A DNA stretch of 64,000 nucleotides from Zoroaster sp. YZ-2022 (lineage: Eukaryota; Echinodermata; Asteroidea; Forcipulatida; Zoroasteridae). This document shows, one piece after another, positions 46,441 to 60,020 of this stretch. The notes beneath the pieces are model-generated. The model had not been told where the DNA came from and searched no databases. It worked only from the letters and a program-made list of their open reading frames with translations. The stretch lies in the NCBI GenBank assembly GCA_029582265.1, contig CM055816.1, positions 96,374,809 through 96,438,808 of the forward strand, in the 5' to 3' direction. Each line of letters opens with the position of its first letter. The first letter of the stretch is position 1. The position numbers and the translations under genes were made by a program.

Positions 46441-46533
46441 AGTGTGCACTGTCCTGTGAGAATGGTGGTAAACTGGAGAGTGGCAGCTGTGAATGTGATT
46501 GTGATCAAAACTGGAGTGGTAAAAACTGTAGTC
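46441..46533 (+). CDS. Exon 4, EGF-like domain
   Basis: 93 bp between TTATCTTTTCAG and GTAAGT, phase 1 at both ends. Module: CALSCENGGKLESGSCECDC, then DQNWSGKNCS, spacing C-x3-C-x10-C-x-C-x-C-x8-C. It is the right-arm partner of the - strand exon at 21900-21989, differing at a few residues (ESG for DND, E for Q) and one codon. The next intact exon on this strand is 63397, so the following intron would be about 16.9 kb and would contain both large satellites and a LINE. Confidence 0.82.
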
Positions 46534-46715
46534 GTAAGTAAAATATCAAAGAAACTTGTGTTGTTGTCTCCCGAAAATTAACAAACAATCGAACAAAAAC
46601 GAACGAACAAACAAACACTATAATGTGACAAATATTTGACGAGAAAGATATACTCAAAATACAATAAATGTAGTCAGACATTGCTCTAAATGTAATCATC
46701 AAAATCATTTAAAGA

Positions 46716-49372
46716 TATGCAGCCTAATACTTGACATGTGTAGGACTACTGTATTGTCTGACAATGGACGGAGCCTAATACTTGACCTGCGTAGCTCCTA
46801 TACTGTATTATACACATTGCCCACTATCCAATGACAATGGATGCAGCCTAATACTAGACCTGCGTAGGTCCAATACTGTATTATACACACTGCCCACTAT
46901 CTAATGACAATGGATGCAGCCTAATACTCGACCTGCGTAGCTCCTATACTGTATTATACACACTGCCCACTATCCAATGGCGATGGATGCAGCCTAATAC
47001 TCGACCTGCGTAGGTCCTATACTGTATTATACACACTGCCCACTATCCAATGACAATGGACGCAGCCTAATACTAGACCTGCGTAGCTCCTATACTGTAT
47101 TATACACACTGCCCACTATCCAATGACAATGGATGCAGCCTAATACTAGACCTGCGTAGGTCCTATACTGTATTATACACATTGCCCACTATCCAATGAC
47201 AATGGATGCAGCCTAATACTAGACCTGCGTAGCTCCTATACTGTATTATACACACTGCCCACTATCCAATGACAATGGATGCAGCCTAATACTAGACCTG
47301 CGTAGGTCCTATACTGTATTATACACACAGCCCACTATCCAATGACAATGGATGCAGCCTAATACTCGACCTGCGTAGCTCCTATACTGTATTATACACA
47401 CTGTCCACTATCCAATGACGATGGACGCAGCCTAATACTAGACCTGCGTAGGTCCTATACTGTATTATACACACTGCCCACTATCCAATGACGATGGATG
47501 TAGCCTAATACTAGACCTGCGTAGCTCCTATACTGTATTATACACACTGCCCACTATCCAATGACGATGGATGTAGTCTAATACTCGACCTGCGTAGCTC
47601 CTATACTGTATTATACACACTGCCCACTATCCAATGACAATGGATGTAGCCTAATACTCGACCTGCGTAGCTCCTATACTGTATTATACACACTGCCCAC
47701 TATCCAATGACGATGGATGTAGCCTAATACTCGACCTGCGTAGCTCCTATACTGTATTATATACATTGCCCGCTATCCAATGACGATGGATGCAGCCTAA
47801 TACTAGACCTGCGTAGCTCCTATACTGTATTATACACATTGCCCACTATCCAATGACGATGGATGTAGCCTAATACTCGACCTGCGTAGCTCCTATACTG
47901 TATTATACACACTGACCACTATCCAATGACAATGGATGCAGCCTAATACGAGACCTGCGTAGCTCCTATACTGTATTATACACATTGCTCACTATCCAAT
48001 GACAATGGATGCAGCCTAATACTAGACCTGCGTAGCTCCTATACTGTATTATACACATTGACCACTATCCAATGACAATGGATGCAGCCTAATACTGGAC
48101 CTGCGTAGGTCCTATACTGTATTATACACATTGCCCACTATCCAATGACAATGGATGCAGCCTAATAATGGACCTGCGTAGGTCCTATACTGTATTATAC
48201 ACGTCCTATACTGTATTATACACACTGCCCACTATCCAATGACGATGGATGCAGCCTAATACTAGACCTGCGTAGCTCCTATACTGTATTATACACACTG
48301 CCCACTATCCAATGACGATGGATGCAGCCTAATACTCGACCTGCGTAGCTCCTATACTGTATTATATACATTGCCCGCTATCCAATGACGATGGATGCAG
48401 CCTAATACTAGACCTGCGTAGCTCCTATACTGTATTATACACATTGCCCACTATCCAATGACAATGGATGTAGCCTAATACTAGACCTGCGTAGCTCCTA
48501 TACCCGGTACTGTATTATACACATTGCCCACTATCCAATGACAATGGATGTAGCCTAATACTAGACCTGCGTAGGTCCTATACTGTATTATACACATTGC
48601 CCACTATCCAATGACAATGGATGCAGCCTAATACTGGACCTGCGTAGCTCCTATACTGTATTATACACATTGCCCATTATCCAATGACAATGACAATGGA
48701 TGTAGCCTAATACTAGACCTGCGTAGGTCCTATACTGTATTATACACATTGCTCACTATCCAATGACAATGGATGCAGCCTAATACTAGACCTGCGTAGC
48801 TCCTATACTGTATTATACACATTGCCCACTATCCAATGACAATGACGATGGATGTAGCCTAATACTAGACCTGCGTAGCTCCTATACTGTATTATACACA
48901 TTGTCCACTATCCAATGACAATGGATGCAGCCTAATACTAGACCTGCGTAGCTCCTATACCCGGTACTGTATTATACACATTGCCCACTATCCAATGACA
49001 ATGGATGTAGCCTAATACTAGACCTGCGTAGGTCCTATACTGTATTATACACATTGCCCACTATGCAATGACAATGGATGCAGCCTAATACTGGACCTGC
49101 GTAGCTCCTATACTGTATTATACACATTGCCCACTATCCAATGACAATGACAATGGATGTAGCCTAATACTAGACCTGCGTAGCTCCTATACTGTATTAT
49201 ACACATTGCCCACTATCCAATGACAATGGATGCAGCCTAATACTAGACCTGCGTAGCTCCTATACTGTATTATACACATTGCCCACTATCCAATGACAAT
49301 GACGATGGATGTAGCCTAATACTAGACCTGCGTAGCTCCTATACTGCATTATACACATTACCCACTATCCAT
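46716..49372 (-). repeat. 73-bp satellite array, right arm
   Basis: About 36 units of the same 73-bp monomer as the left arm, here on the opposite strand. The first unit (46716-46790) is diverged (GCCTAATACTTGACATGTG), then units become near-identical. Extra variants not seen on the left include an inserted CCCGG (48500, 48957) and a doubled CAATGACAATGA. The array ends at a flank shared with 5.59-5.77 kb. Confidence 0.97.
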
Positions 49373-49930
49373 ATCAGAAACGTACGACCCGTTTCACTGA
49401 GTGAAACAACATAATAATTAAACATTTATTTCGGAATTTACGAAGTTCTTGTAAAGATTTAATTTGAGCTATGAAAAAACAAATTTAAGCTGATGGTGGG
49501 AATAACATTATGTAAACTAAACGATGCAGCCGCCATGGCACGCTGCTAGATGCTTATCAGTCTACTTTGGCACAAAGTATTCAGATTGTTAATAAAATCC
49601 ACAATATCCTCACCTCCTAAAAATGATAATATTTGGATGAATAAACAAATAAATAATCTACATTTTGATCTACCTTTTGATAATCATAAAACACTTTAGA
49701 GTATACACCATTCCAATAATTACTGCTGTGATTCATTTCAAATGTGTAAGACATTTTTCATTTTATCAAAAAGATTCCCAGTTTGTTTGGTACATCATCA
49801 ACTTCACAGTAAGTTTTTAGATTGTAATTTATTAACTTTGTAATTAGATGATTACCAAAGGTAATTTGTTTTAATAACACTTCTAAAATGTCACTCGTAT
49901 CGGCAAAGGAAATAATCATATCCTGTTAAT
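49373..49930 (+). repeat. Right-arm flank between the two satellites
   Basis: Colinear, in reverse, with 5586-5772 and then directly with 650-955. The left arm's 4.6-kb block is absent here: the two homologous stretches touch at about 49570-49600. That places the left block at a single insertion or right-arm deletion point. Confidence 0.82.
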
Positions 49931-50233
49931 AATAATGGAAGCTTACCCCTGCTCATTAGGCTCATAAATCATTCCCGAAACCATCTCAGCTCCCTGGGGA
50001 GTATAAAGCTCAATTGCTGCCATTACAGCGCATATAGGGCTAATAAAACACAACAACTAACTCTGCCTTCACAGGTACAACATTTACTCCTGGGTGGAGA
50101 GAAGCAATTATGGTAATGTGTCTTGCTCAAGGACACAAGTACCACGGTCGCAGTTGGGATTCGAACCCACATTCTGACGATTCAGCCATCAGAACACAAA
50201 TCCGATGCACTAAACCGCTCGACCATGGCAATC
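49928..50233 (-). mobile_element. tRNA-derived SINE, parent of the 98-bp satellite edge
   Basis: On the - strand: head with A box TGGTCGAGCGG (50225-50215) and B box GGTTCGAATCCC-type (about 50171-50159), then CTTGAGCAAGACACA, CACCCAGGAGTAAATG, ending with an (ATT)3-like tail at 49928-49938. The body matches the SINE at 27952 but lacks its last part. It is missing from the matching left-arm site (581-654). The target sequences CCTGTT and GAACATGAAG/GATCATGAAG flank it. Confidence 0.85.
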
Positions 50234-53200
50234 CAGGACATTGATCATGAAGAATCATGTTAATTGGAAGCTACATCATTGGTATATGGAACCTTACATC
50301 CGATGCACTAAACCGCTCGACCATGGCAATCCAGGACATTGATCATGAAGAATCATGTTAATTGGAAGCTACATCATTGGTATATGGAACCTTACATCCG
50401 ATGCAGTAAACCGCTCGACCATGGCAATCCAGGACATTGATCATGAAGAATCATGTTAATTGGAAGCTACATCATTGGTATATGGAACCTTACATCCGAT
50501 GCACTAAACCGCTCGACCATGGCAATCCAGGACATTGATCATGAAGAATCATGTTAATTGGAAGCTACATCATTGGTATATGGAACCTTACATCCGATGC
50601 ACTAAACCGCTCGACCATGGCAATCCAGGACATTGATCATGAAGAATCATGTTAATTGGAAGCTACATCACTGGTATATGGAACCTTACATCCGATGCAC
50701 TAAACCGCTCGACCATGGCAATCCAGGACATTGATCATGAAGAATCATGTTAATTGGAAGCTATATCATTGGTATATGGAACCTTACATCCGATGCACTA
50801 AACCGCTCGACCATGGCAATCCAGGACATTGATCATGAAGAATCATGTTAATTGGAAGCTACAGCATTGGTATATGGAACCTTACATCCGATGCAGTAAA
50901 CCGCTCGACCATGGCAATCCAGGACATTGATCGTGAAGAATCATGTTAATTGGAAGCTACATCATTGGTATATGGAACCTTACATCCGATGCAGTAAACC
51001 GCTCGACCATGGCAATCCAGGACATTGATCGTGAAGAATCATGTTAATTGGAAGCTACATCATTGGTATATGGAACCTTACATCCGATGCACTAAACCGC
51101 TCGACCATGGCAATCCAGGACATTGATCATGAAGAATCATGTTAATTGGAAACTACATCATTGGTATATGGAACCTTACATCCGATGCACTAAACCGCTC
51201 GACCATGGCAATCCAGGACATTGATCATGAAGAATCATGTTAATTGGAAGCTACATCACTGGTATATGGAACCTTACATCCGATGCACTAAACCGCTCGA
51301 CCATGGCAATCCAGGACATTGATCATGAAGAATCATGTTAATTGGAAGCTACATCATTGGTATATGGAACCTTACATCCGATGCACTAAACCGCTCGACC
51401 ATGGCAATCCAGGACATTGATCATGAAGAATCATGTTAATTGGAAGCTACATCACTGGTATATGGAACCTTACATCCGATGCACTAAACCGCTCGACCAT
51501 GGCAATCCAGGACATTGATCACGACGAATCATGTTAATTGGAATCTACATCATTGGTATATGGAACCTTACATCCGATGCACTAAACCGCTCGACCATGG
51601 CAATCCAGGACATTGATCATGAAGAATCATGTTAATTGGAAGCTACATCATTGGTATATGGAACTCACATCCGATGCAGTAAACCGCTCGACCATGGCAA
51701 TCCAGGACATTGATCATGAAGAATCATGTTAATTGGAAGCTACATCACTGGTATATGGAACCTTACATCCGATGCACTAAACCGCTCGACCATGGCAATC
51801 CAGGACATTGATCATGAAGAATCATGTTAATTGGGCTACATCACTGGTATATGGAACCTTACATCCGATGCACTAAACCGCTCGACCATGGCAATCCAGG
51901 ACATTGATCATGAAGAATCATGTTAATTGAAGCTACATCATTGGTATATGGAACCTTACATCAGATGCACTAAACCGCTCGACCATGGCAATCCAGGACA
52001 ATGATCATGAAGAAACATGTTAATTGAAACTACATCATTGGTATATGGAACCTTACATCCGATGCACTAAACCGCTCGACCATGGCAATCCAGGACATTG
52101 ATCATGAAGAATCATGTTAATTGGAAGCTACATCATTGGTATATGGAACCTTACATCCGATGCACTAAACCGCTCGACCATGGCAATCAGGACATTGATC
52201 ATGAAGAATCATGTTAATTGGAAGCTACATCATTGGTATATGGAACCTTACATCCGATGCAGTAAACCGCTCGACCATGGCAATCCAGGACATTGATCAT
52301 GAAGAATCATGTTAATTGGAAGCTACATCATTGGTGTTGGGAACCTATGATCGGATGCACTAATCCGCTCGACCGTGGCAATCCAGGACATTGATCATGA
52401 AGAATCATATTAATTGGAAGCTACATCATTGGTATATGGAACCTTACATCCGATGCACTAAACCGCTCGACCATGGCAATCCAGGACATTGATCATGAAG
52501 AATCATGTTAATTGGAAGCTACATCATTGGTATATGGAACCTTACATCCGATGCACTAAACCGCTCGACCATGGCAATCCAGGACATTGATCATGAAGAA
52601 TCATGTTAATTGGAAGCTACATCATTGGTATATGGAACCTTACATCCGATGCAGTAAACCGCTCGACCATGGCAATCCAGGACATTGATCATGAAGAATC
52701 ATGTTAATTGGAAGCTACAGCATTGGTATATGGAACCTTACATCCGATGCACTAAACCGCTCGACCATGTCAATCCAGGACATTGATCATGAAGAATCAT
52801 GTTAATTGGAAGCTACATCATTGGTATATGGAACCTTACATCCGATGCACTAAACCGCTCGACCATGGCAATCCAGGACATTGATCATGAAGAATCAAGG
52901 TATTGGGAAGCTACATCATTGGTATATGGAACCTTACATCCGATGCACTAAACCGCTCGACCATGGCAATCCAGGACATTGATCATGAAGAATCATGTTA
53001 ATTGGAAGCTACATCATTGGTATATGGAACCTTACATCCGATGCAGTAAACCGCTCGACCATGGCAATGCATGTCATTGATCTTGAAGATTCATGTTAAT
53101 TGTTTGCTTAATCTTTGGTATATGGAACCTTACATCCGATGCAGTAAACCGCTCGACCATGGCAATCCAGGACATTGATCATGAAGAATCATGTTAATTG

Positions 53201-54775
53201 GAAGCTACATCATTGGTATATGGAACCTTACATCCGATGCAGTAAACCGCTCGACCATGGCAATCCAGGACATTGATCATGAAGAATCATGTTAATTGGA
53301 AGCTACATCATTGGTATATGGAACCTTACATCCGATGCAGTAAACCGCTCGACCATGGCAATCCAGGACATTGATTATGAAGAATCATGTTAATTGGAAG
53401 CTACATCATTGGTATATGGAACCTTACATCCGATGCACTAAACCGCTCGACCATGGCAACCAGGACATTGATCATGAAGAATCATGTTAATTGGAAGCTA
53501 CATCATTGGTATATGGAACCTTACATCCGATGCACTAAACCGCTCGACCATGGCAATCCAGGACATTGATCATGAAGAATCATGTTAATTGGAAGCTACA
53601 TCATTGGTATATGGAACCTTACATCCGATGCAGTAAACCGCTCGACCATGGCAATCCAGGACATTGATCATGAAGAATCATGTTAATTGGAAGCTACATC
53701 ATTGGTATATGGAACCTTACATCCGATGCACTAAACCGCTCGACCATGGCAATCCAGGACATTGATCATGAAGAATCATGTTAATTGGAAGCTACATCAT
53801 TGGTATATGGAACCTTACATCCGATGCACTAAACCGCTCGACCATGGCAATCCAGGACATTGATCATGAAGAATCATGTTAATTGGAAGCTACATCATTG
53901 GTATATGGAACCTTACATCCGATGCACTAAACCGCTCGACCATGGCAATCCAGGACATTGATCATGAAGAATCATGTTAATTGGAAGCTACATCATTGGT
54001 ATATGGAACCTTACATCCGATGCACTAAACCGCTCGACCATGGCAATCCAGGACATTGATCATGAAGAATCATGTTAATTGGAAGAAACATCATTGGTAT
54101 ATGGAACCTTACATCCGATGCACTAAACCGCTCGACCATGGCAATCCAGGACATTGATCATGAAGAATCATGTTAATTGGAAGCTACATCATTGGTATAT
54201 GGAACCTTACATCCGATGCACTAAACCGCTCGACCATGGCAATCCAGGACATTGATCATGAAGAATCATGTTAATTGGAAGCTACATCATTGGTATATGG
54301 AACCTTACAGCTGATGCACTAAACCGCTCGACCATGGCAATCCAGGACATTGATCATGAAGAATCATGTTAATTGGAAGCTACATCATTGGTATATGGAA
54401 CCTTACATCCGATGCACTAAACCGCTCGACCATGGCAACCAGGACATTGATCATGAAGAATCATGTTAATTGGAAGCTACATCATTGGTATATGGAACCT
54501 TACATCCGATGCACTAAACCGCTCGACCATGGCAATCCAGGACATTGATCATGAAGAATCATGTTAATTGGAAGCTACATCATTGGTATATGGAACCTTA
54601 CATCCGATGCAGTAAACCGCTCGACCATGGCAATCCAGGACATTGATCATGAAGAATCATGTTAATTGGAAGCTACAGCATTGGTATATGGAACCTTACA
54701 TCCGATGCACTAAACCGCTCGACCATGGCAATCCAGGACATTGATCATGAAGAATCATGTTAATTGGAAGCTACA
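50202..54775 (+). repeat. 98-bp satellite array, about 46 units
   Basis: Each unit is about 32 bp of SINE head (CCGATGCACTAAACCGCTCG, then ACCATGGCAATCC) plus about 66 bp of host flank (AGGACATTGATC, AAGAATCATG, GGTATATGGAACCTTACAT). The first unit is the SINE-host junction itself; the array then repeats with period 98. Each unit retains the pol III A box on the - strand but no B box. Units differ at few sites (GCACTA/GCAGTA, ATCATT/ATCACT/AGCATT). Short frames (52114, 53387, 54366) are artefacts. Confidence 0.97.
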
Positions 54776-55640
54776 GTGAAAGTTTCATCACAATGTTTTT
54801 AAGAAACAACGGAAATGTTTGTTGGATAAAAAAGTTGCAGGATGAAACCTTTTTGAAATTCAACATAACAATTCTAATTTCTCTAAGATGAAAACATTTT
54901 AGACAGATTAATTTTGCTGATGTTTTTCCTACAGTTTCCTTGCTCGTGAGACCTGCACTGGTTATGTACAATTTATGGGATATGTATGTGTGCAAACAAT
55001 TCACCTCACTTAAATGCAGGCGATTACCAAGATTATATAAACAAAAATCATCATGTAAAATTATTCAGTCGGAAGTGCTTTCATATTAGACAATACTGGA
55101 AAAATTTTAATAAAATATTCTTGAACATTTTGTCGAACATTTCCCGTTAATAAAGCTTCCCAATTTCAGAAGTGTCAACCAAAAAATTGAGATGAAATAT
55201 TAATATCATTCTACACACATTTCATGATTGTTCTTGTATACTGAATGCATTATAAAGTGACGAAATCTCCACACATACAACAAACTAATCATATTGTAAA
55301 AATGTTTGCTGAACTTGCAAATAATTATTGCAAACTCAACATGAGTAAATTATATGCAATAAAAGCACTAATACGGCAACGATTTTGCGGAAGACACGTG
55401 CTAAAATGCAATAAGAAATTGGTCTTACTACTAGGGTCCGTCAATTAAACGTGTGTAGCCTAATTACTTGACATGAAGCGTTGGCCCTAGACGCTATATA
55501 TTGCATTAACAAATTATCTCATACAGTACACTTGGTCACACGATACAAAATACATTAATATTATATTATAATGTACACTTTGTAATGAGTTGTGATTTAC
55601 TGAACTAAATTATCCATCCTTTACAAAGTCGCATCTTGTA
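54776..55640 (+). repeat. Right-arm outer flank of the inverted duplication
   Basis: Matches 1-590 in reverse. It contains a singleton of the 73-bp satellite seed, GTAGCCTAATTACTTGACAT (about 55457), and blocks repeated at 56.5-56.7 and 60.6-60.95 kb. It is intron sequence of the EGF gene. No exon is seen. Confidence 0.8.
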
Positions 55641-55765
55641 CGTCCTAGTGATACCCAGACTGCAGCTTCCCTTCAGGTTTGGCATCGTAACATTGGGCGT
55701 GAACCCTGACTCCCTAACATGCATTTTGGCTGCGAATTTCGATTTTTCGAATAGCAAATAACTAA

Positions 55766-56022
55766 TTAAAATATAAGTAAGACTAATTGCGGTGACACCA
55801 TGTGGAATCTCAATTGAGTAGTAATTAGTTCTGAAAAGAACTGGGGGTACAACTCGACGTTTCGATCAGTATGCTCTGATCGTCCTCAGGAGAATGCCGG
55901 ACTCTGGAAAATGCTGCTGCTTAAGTAGACTGCTGGAGGATCATCCCATGAATGGATGCTGGAGGATTAGTTCGTTGAGGCGCGCAGGCGGGAAACTGTG
56001 AGACTATGAGACTTAAAATATA
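55766..56022. mobile_element. Penelope-type terminal fragment, copy 4, with target duplication
   Basis: The insertion 55776-56012 (237 bp) holds the family signature through CGTCCTCAGGAG and GAATGCCGGACTCTGGAAAA and on to GGCGCGCAGGCGGGAAACTG, which is part of the ORF end seen at 43.1 kb. It is flanked by a 10-bp duplication TTAAAATATA (55766-55775 and 56013-56022). Confidence 0.85.
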
Positions 56023-56184
56023 CTGAACACTTTTTAGTTAAAATATCAAGGAACTTTGTACCATCTTCAATGGAACAATGCGCTTCATGTTTTTGTTTTC
56101 GCAGATGATAAGCATGTCAATGCAATTGATAATAATCTCATATATCATAAATAATATTTTACAACCCCTGCCTTTATTTTCCAG

Positions 56185-56283
56185 AGTGTACGCTGTCCTG
56201 TGAGCAATGTCAGCTCAATGATCAGACATTGTGAGTGTCAGTGTGAATGTGACGAAGGCTGGATTGGCAATTTATGCTCATTA
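56185..56283 (+). pseudogene. Broken EGF exon
   Basis: TTTATTTTCCAG precedes AG-TGT-ACG-CTG; in phase 1 this gives CTLSCEQCQLNDQTL then TGA. A few extra bases around GACATTGTGAGTGTC disrupt the frame; beyond them the module continues as CQCECDEGWIGNLCS. The donor context (ATTAGTACGT) is also shifted relative to the CAGGTACGT of the 63-kb exons. It is closest to the 63-kb exon group. It could be skipped without changing phase. Confidence 0.72.
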
Positions 56284-56746
56284 GTACGTACAACTATGGG
56301 ATGTGCATTGCAAAAACTGACGTGTTCAAAACTATATGGTGTTTATGTTGGGCAGTTCGCTCAATATGAACACCATGGAAGAATAAATTTGACATCACTG
56401 GTGTTATTTGAATAAGGGACATTTAAATTATGTCACATTTACATTTCAAATTAAAGCCAAAGTACACAAATTGCTTTACATAATTACCAAATTATTGTCT
56501 AACAATCACCCTGACAAATTATTCCTAATTTTAAAATCTATCATTAATCAAATTATTTGAAACAATAGTTGATTTCTGCACACATTTCATGATCCTCATA
56601 AAGAATATTGATTGCATAATAATATAAAGAAATCTCTGGAAAAATATTTAACTAATTATGTTGTAAAAATGTTTGGTGAACTTCCAAATAATTATTGCAA
56701 ACTCACCTTGAGTGAACTATACGGAAAATACTAATATTTTGAATGT
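56284..56746. repeat. Intronic cassette block after the broken exon
   Basis: Contains GCAGTTCGCTCAATATGAAC and CACCATGGAAGAATAA, as in the introns at 63.5 and 63.8 kb, followed by the ACACATTTCATGATCCTCAT and GTAAAAATGTTTG blocks shared with 55.2-55.3 kb. The LINE is inserted at its right end. Confidence 0.7.
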
Positions 56747-56883
56747 ATATAATAATAATAATATAATAATACAAGCATTTGTAAAGCGCCATCTATCTAT
56801 GTAAACATATTCCGAGGCGCTTGAAGAAAAGTTACTGTACAATAATAATTAATTTACAAGTCACTTGAAACAAAACCAGCATT

Positions 56884-58614
56884 CTAATTATAAGTTGAGT
56901 TAAACATGAATGTTTTAAGAAGGCATTTGAAGGTTTGTAAAGATTGACAGCTACGAATTTCCTGAGGCAAAGAGTTCCATAGAGTGGGGGCCGAGACTGA
57001 GAAGGCTTGGTCTCCATACAATGTTCTGGTTCTTGGTATCACAAGAAGATGTTTGTCAGATGACCTTAGGTGGCGATGAGGGGAATACTGGGTGAGGAGA
57101 TCCTGCAGATATGTTGGTGCACTGTCATTTAGGGCTTTCCATGTAATTAGCATTATTTTGAAGGCAACCCTCTGTTTGACTGGAAGCCAGTTAAGATTTC
57201 TCAGGACTGGAGTAATGTGATCAAATTTCCGTGTTCGGGATAAGACACGAGCCGCAGTGTTTTGTACACGTTGAAGTTTGCACATGAGAGTGTTGGTGAT
57301 TCCAAACAAAAGTGAGTTGCCATTATCCAACCTAGATGTCACAAGAGCAGCTGACTCATCAGTCAGGATTCGGCGGATGCTGTTGATGTTTCTAATGTGG
57401 TAGTATGACGTTTGACAAACTTTCTTGACATGTGATTCCATTGACATCGTTCTGTCAAACATGATGCCAAGATTACGTGCAGTCGTAGAAGGTTCAATAT
57501 TTGAAGTCCCAATTTGCATCTGGTTGCATCTGATTTTATCCTGGCTACGTTTGGAAGTGATAATTAGAAGTTCGGTCTTGTCGTCGTTAAATCTTAATTT
57601 ATTCCTGGTCATCCATTGCTTTAGATCACAAACACATTGTTCAATACGCCGTCTCACGGAATGTTCATCGTCTTGGTTTCCCAGATGAAATGATCCATAT
57701 ATCTGTGTGTCGTCTGCGTAGCAATGAACTTGAAGTTGATGTCTTCGTACAATAGCGGCAATAGGCTCGGAGTATATTGTGAAAAATAAGGGACCTAATA
57801 CTGATCCTTGAGGGACGCCAGAAGAAAGTGAGATGGGAGATGATAAAAATCCATTGATGTTCACAGACTGAGTTCGATTACATATATATGATTTGATCCA
57901 TTGCAAGGCTGGACCAGTAACACCAATGAACTGAAGGCGGTGGAATAAAATATCATAGTCTATAGTATCGAATGCTGCAGAGAGATCTAGGAGAACAAGG
58001 AACACGCCACGCTTATTGTCAACTGCCCGAAGAATATCGTTCTTTACTCTTAGAAGAGCAGTCTCTGTTCCATGATGTTTCCTATACGCAGATTGCAATG
58101 GTTCATGTAGATTGTGTTCAATCAAATGATCAGTAATTCGTGAATAAACAACCTTCTCTATTACTTTGGATATAAATGAAAGGTTGGATACAGGACGAAA
58201 GTTCTTGAGGTTTTCAGGATCGAGGGTGGGTTTCTTCAGCAGAGGAGTCACCAAGGCATTTCTAAATTGCTGTGGGAATTTAGAAGATTGAAGAGACATG
58301 TTGACAATTTTGGAGATAACTGGAGTCAAAATATACAGATTGTTCTTTAGAAGCCAGGTAGGAATAGGATCCAAATCACACGTCTTTGATGGTGATGATT
58401 TGATGATTTTCCTGATTTCCTCATCCAGAGCTGGAGTGAATTCTTCCAATGGTGTAATATTAGAGTGAGATGCTTCAGTGGTATACGGCTGCATACAATC
58501 TAGATCAAGGTTAAGGTCATTACGAATGTTCTGAATCTTTGTTATGAAATAATCACTAAATGTTGTCGCCAATTCCTGTTTATTGTCATTATTATTGGGA
58601 AGTTTAGTTTTCAT
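56884..58614 (-). pseudogene. LINE reverse transcriptase and C-terminal domain
   Basis: 576 residues. RT motifs in order: SKTCDLDPIPTWLLK, FRPVSNLSFISKVIEKVV, SAYRKHHGTETALL, LLDLSAAFDTIDYD (motif A), SGVPQGSVLGPLFF (motif B), HCYADDTQIY (motif C, both aspartates present), KTELLIITSK, then NLGIMFDRTM (thumb). The C-terminal part has LQRVQNTAARVLSRTRKFDH and LNWLPVKQRVAFKI, the CR1/L2 pattern. All catalytic residues are intact. The first methionine is internal to the true ORF; upstream coding is in another frame, separated by a frameshift near 58617. It copies LINE RNA at the target site. Confidence 0.9.
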
Positions 58615-58778
58615 TTGTTGTGGAGTAGAGATTCAACAATTTTGTAGAGCTCTCGCTGGTTCCCACAGCTGGCTAGTTTTTCTTTGAAGTATGATGATTT
58701 GGCACTGTTGATCATATTAACAACACAGAGTCGTTGCGCTTTAAACTGATTTCTATCAGATTCTGATCTGGTTTTCTC

Positions 58779-60020
58779 TCAGCGTCTCTCCAATTTCTTG
58801 CGGAGTCTCTTGGCATCGGCAATCTCCGGGGAATACCATGGATTAGCTGGTCTAATGGTAATATAGCGAGTTTTCAGTGGAGCATGCTTTTCCAGAATAG
58901 ACTTCAGTGTGGAGTTGTACTGATCTATGAGTGTTTGGAGGTCATTGGACGGGTTGGTAATCAATTCTGACTGGCTAATATCATTAGAAAAACTGTCATG
59001 GTCTAGAGATCCATATTTACGATAGGAAATATGTTTCTTGGTTGGTTGAGGTTTAGTCAGATTCAGTGCACAATGCAAAGCAGCATGATCTGTCAGAAAA
59101 CATGCAACATCCACTGAATCAATAAGGTTGTCGGTGGGTCGTGCAAAGACAAGGTCCAATATAATATGGCCACTCACATGTGTAGAAGCACATACAAACT
59201 GTTTCATGTTAATGCTATGAATTATATCATTGAGGTGGCGGGCAGCAGCATCATCATCGGTATCCCAGTGGAAATTAAAATCCCCAACAATCAGCAACTT
59301 GCTTGGGGATGTCGAGAGTACACTGACATATTCGGAGAAATCGTCAAGGAACATTGTAGAGGTTATACGATTCTTTGAGCTGTATGGTGGTCTATAAATG
59401 ATTACCAGCTTCACGGATGAGAAAGTTCCTTTAACAGTCACATCACAACATAGACTTTCAAAATTGTCGCTACTGTGTGATGTTATTGGGCCGCGTTTGA
59501 TGTTAGTCTTATATATGAGAGCAATACCTCCACCGGTTCCATTTGGACGAGGTACATGACACATGTCATATCCAGGAATGCATAATTCACCGATTATTTT
59601 ATTGTGTTTATCAGTAGCTGATAGCCAAGTTTCAGTCAGTGCAATCAAATCAAAATCATGTTCAATAAAGTAGTCAGTCAGAAGGTTGGTTTTATTGCAC
59701 ACAGACTGGGCATTTAGGACACACAGTTTGAAGAGCTTGGACTGTTTCTGACTACTGTCTGTTGACGTTGGCGGTGTTGATTTATGCAGATCATTGTCTG
59801 AAGATACAGTTGGTGTTGCGTGTGCCACTTGTGTTGGGGGGTCAGATCGATTTCCTCGACGTGACGGTCGCTTTGAGTTTATTCGCAGGTCTTTCAGGGT
59901 GGACCATGTAGCTGGGGAAACTGGTATTGTTTTACATCTTAACCCGATACTCAGGAGATGCATGATCTCGCACATACTTATGAGTAGGTTTGTTGATGAC
60001 TGCAGTTGTAGTTGTCTCAC
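58779..60020 (-). pseudogene. LINE APE-type endonuclease region
   Basis: About 413 residues, real homology from about residue 30. Endonuclease motifs in order: LCVLNAQSVCNK, LIALTETWLS (catalytic Glu), RPNGTGGGIALIY, KLVIIYRPPYSS, LLIVGDFNFHWD, VFARPTDN, and a variant TDHAAL where SDH is usual. It ends KKLERR and TGA; beyond the stop the same frame continues as coding-like sequence toward the RT. The first 30 residues overlap the N-terminal frame and are not real; the frameshift is near 59945. Confidence 0.87.

Noticed and set aside
52114..54548. 60-residue frames recurring in the 98-bp satellite
   Set aside because: They arise only where a one-base deletion joins two units; they are by-products of the array.
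50202..54775. CRISPR-like array
   Set aside because: Whole 98-bp units are repeated without unique spacers, and the genome is eukaryotic.
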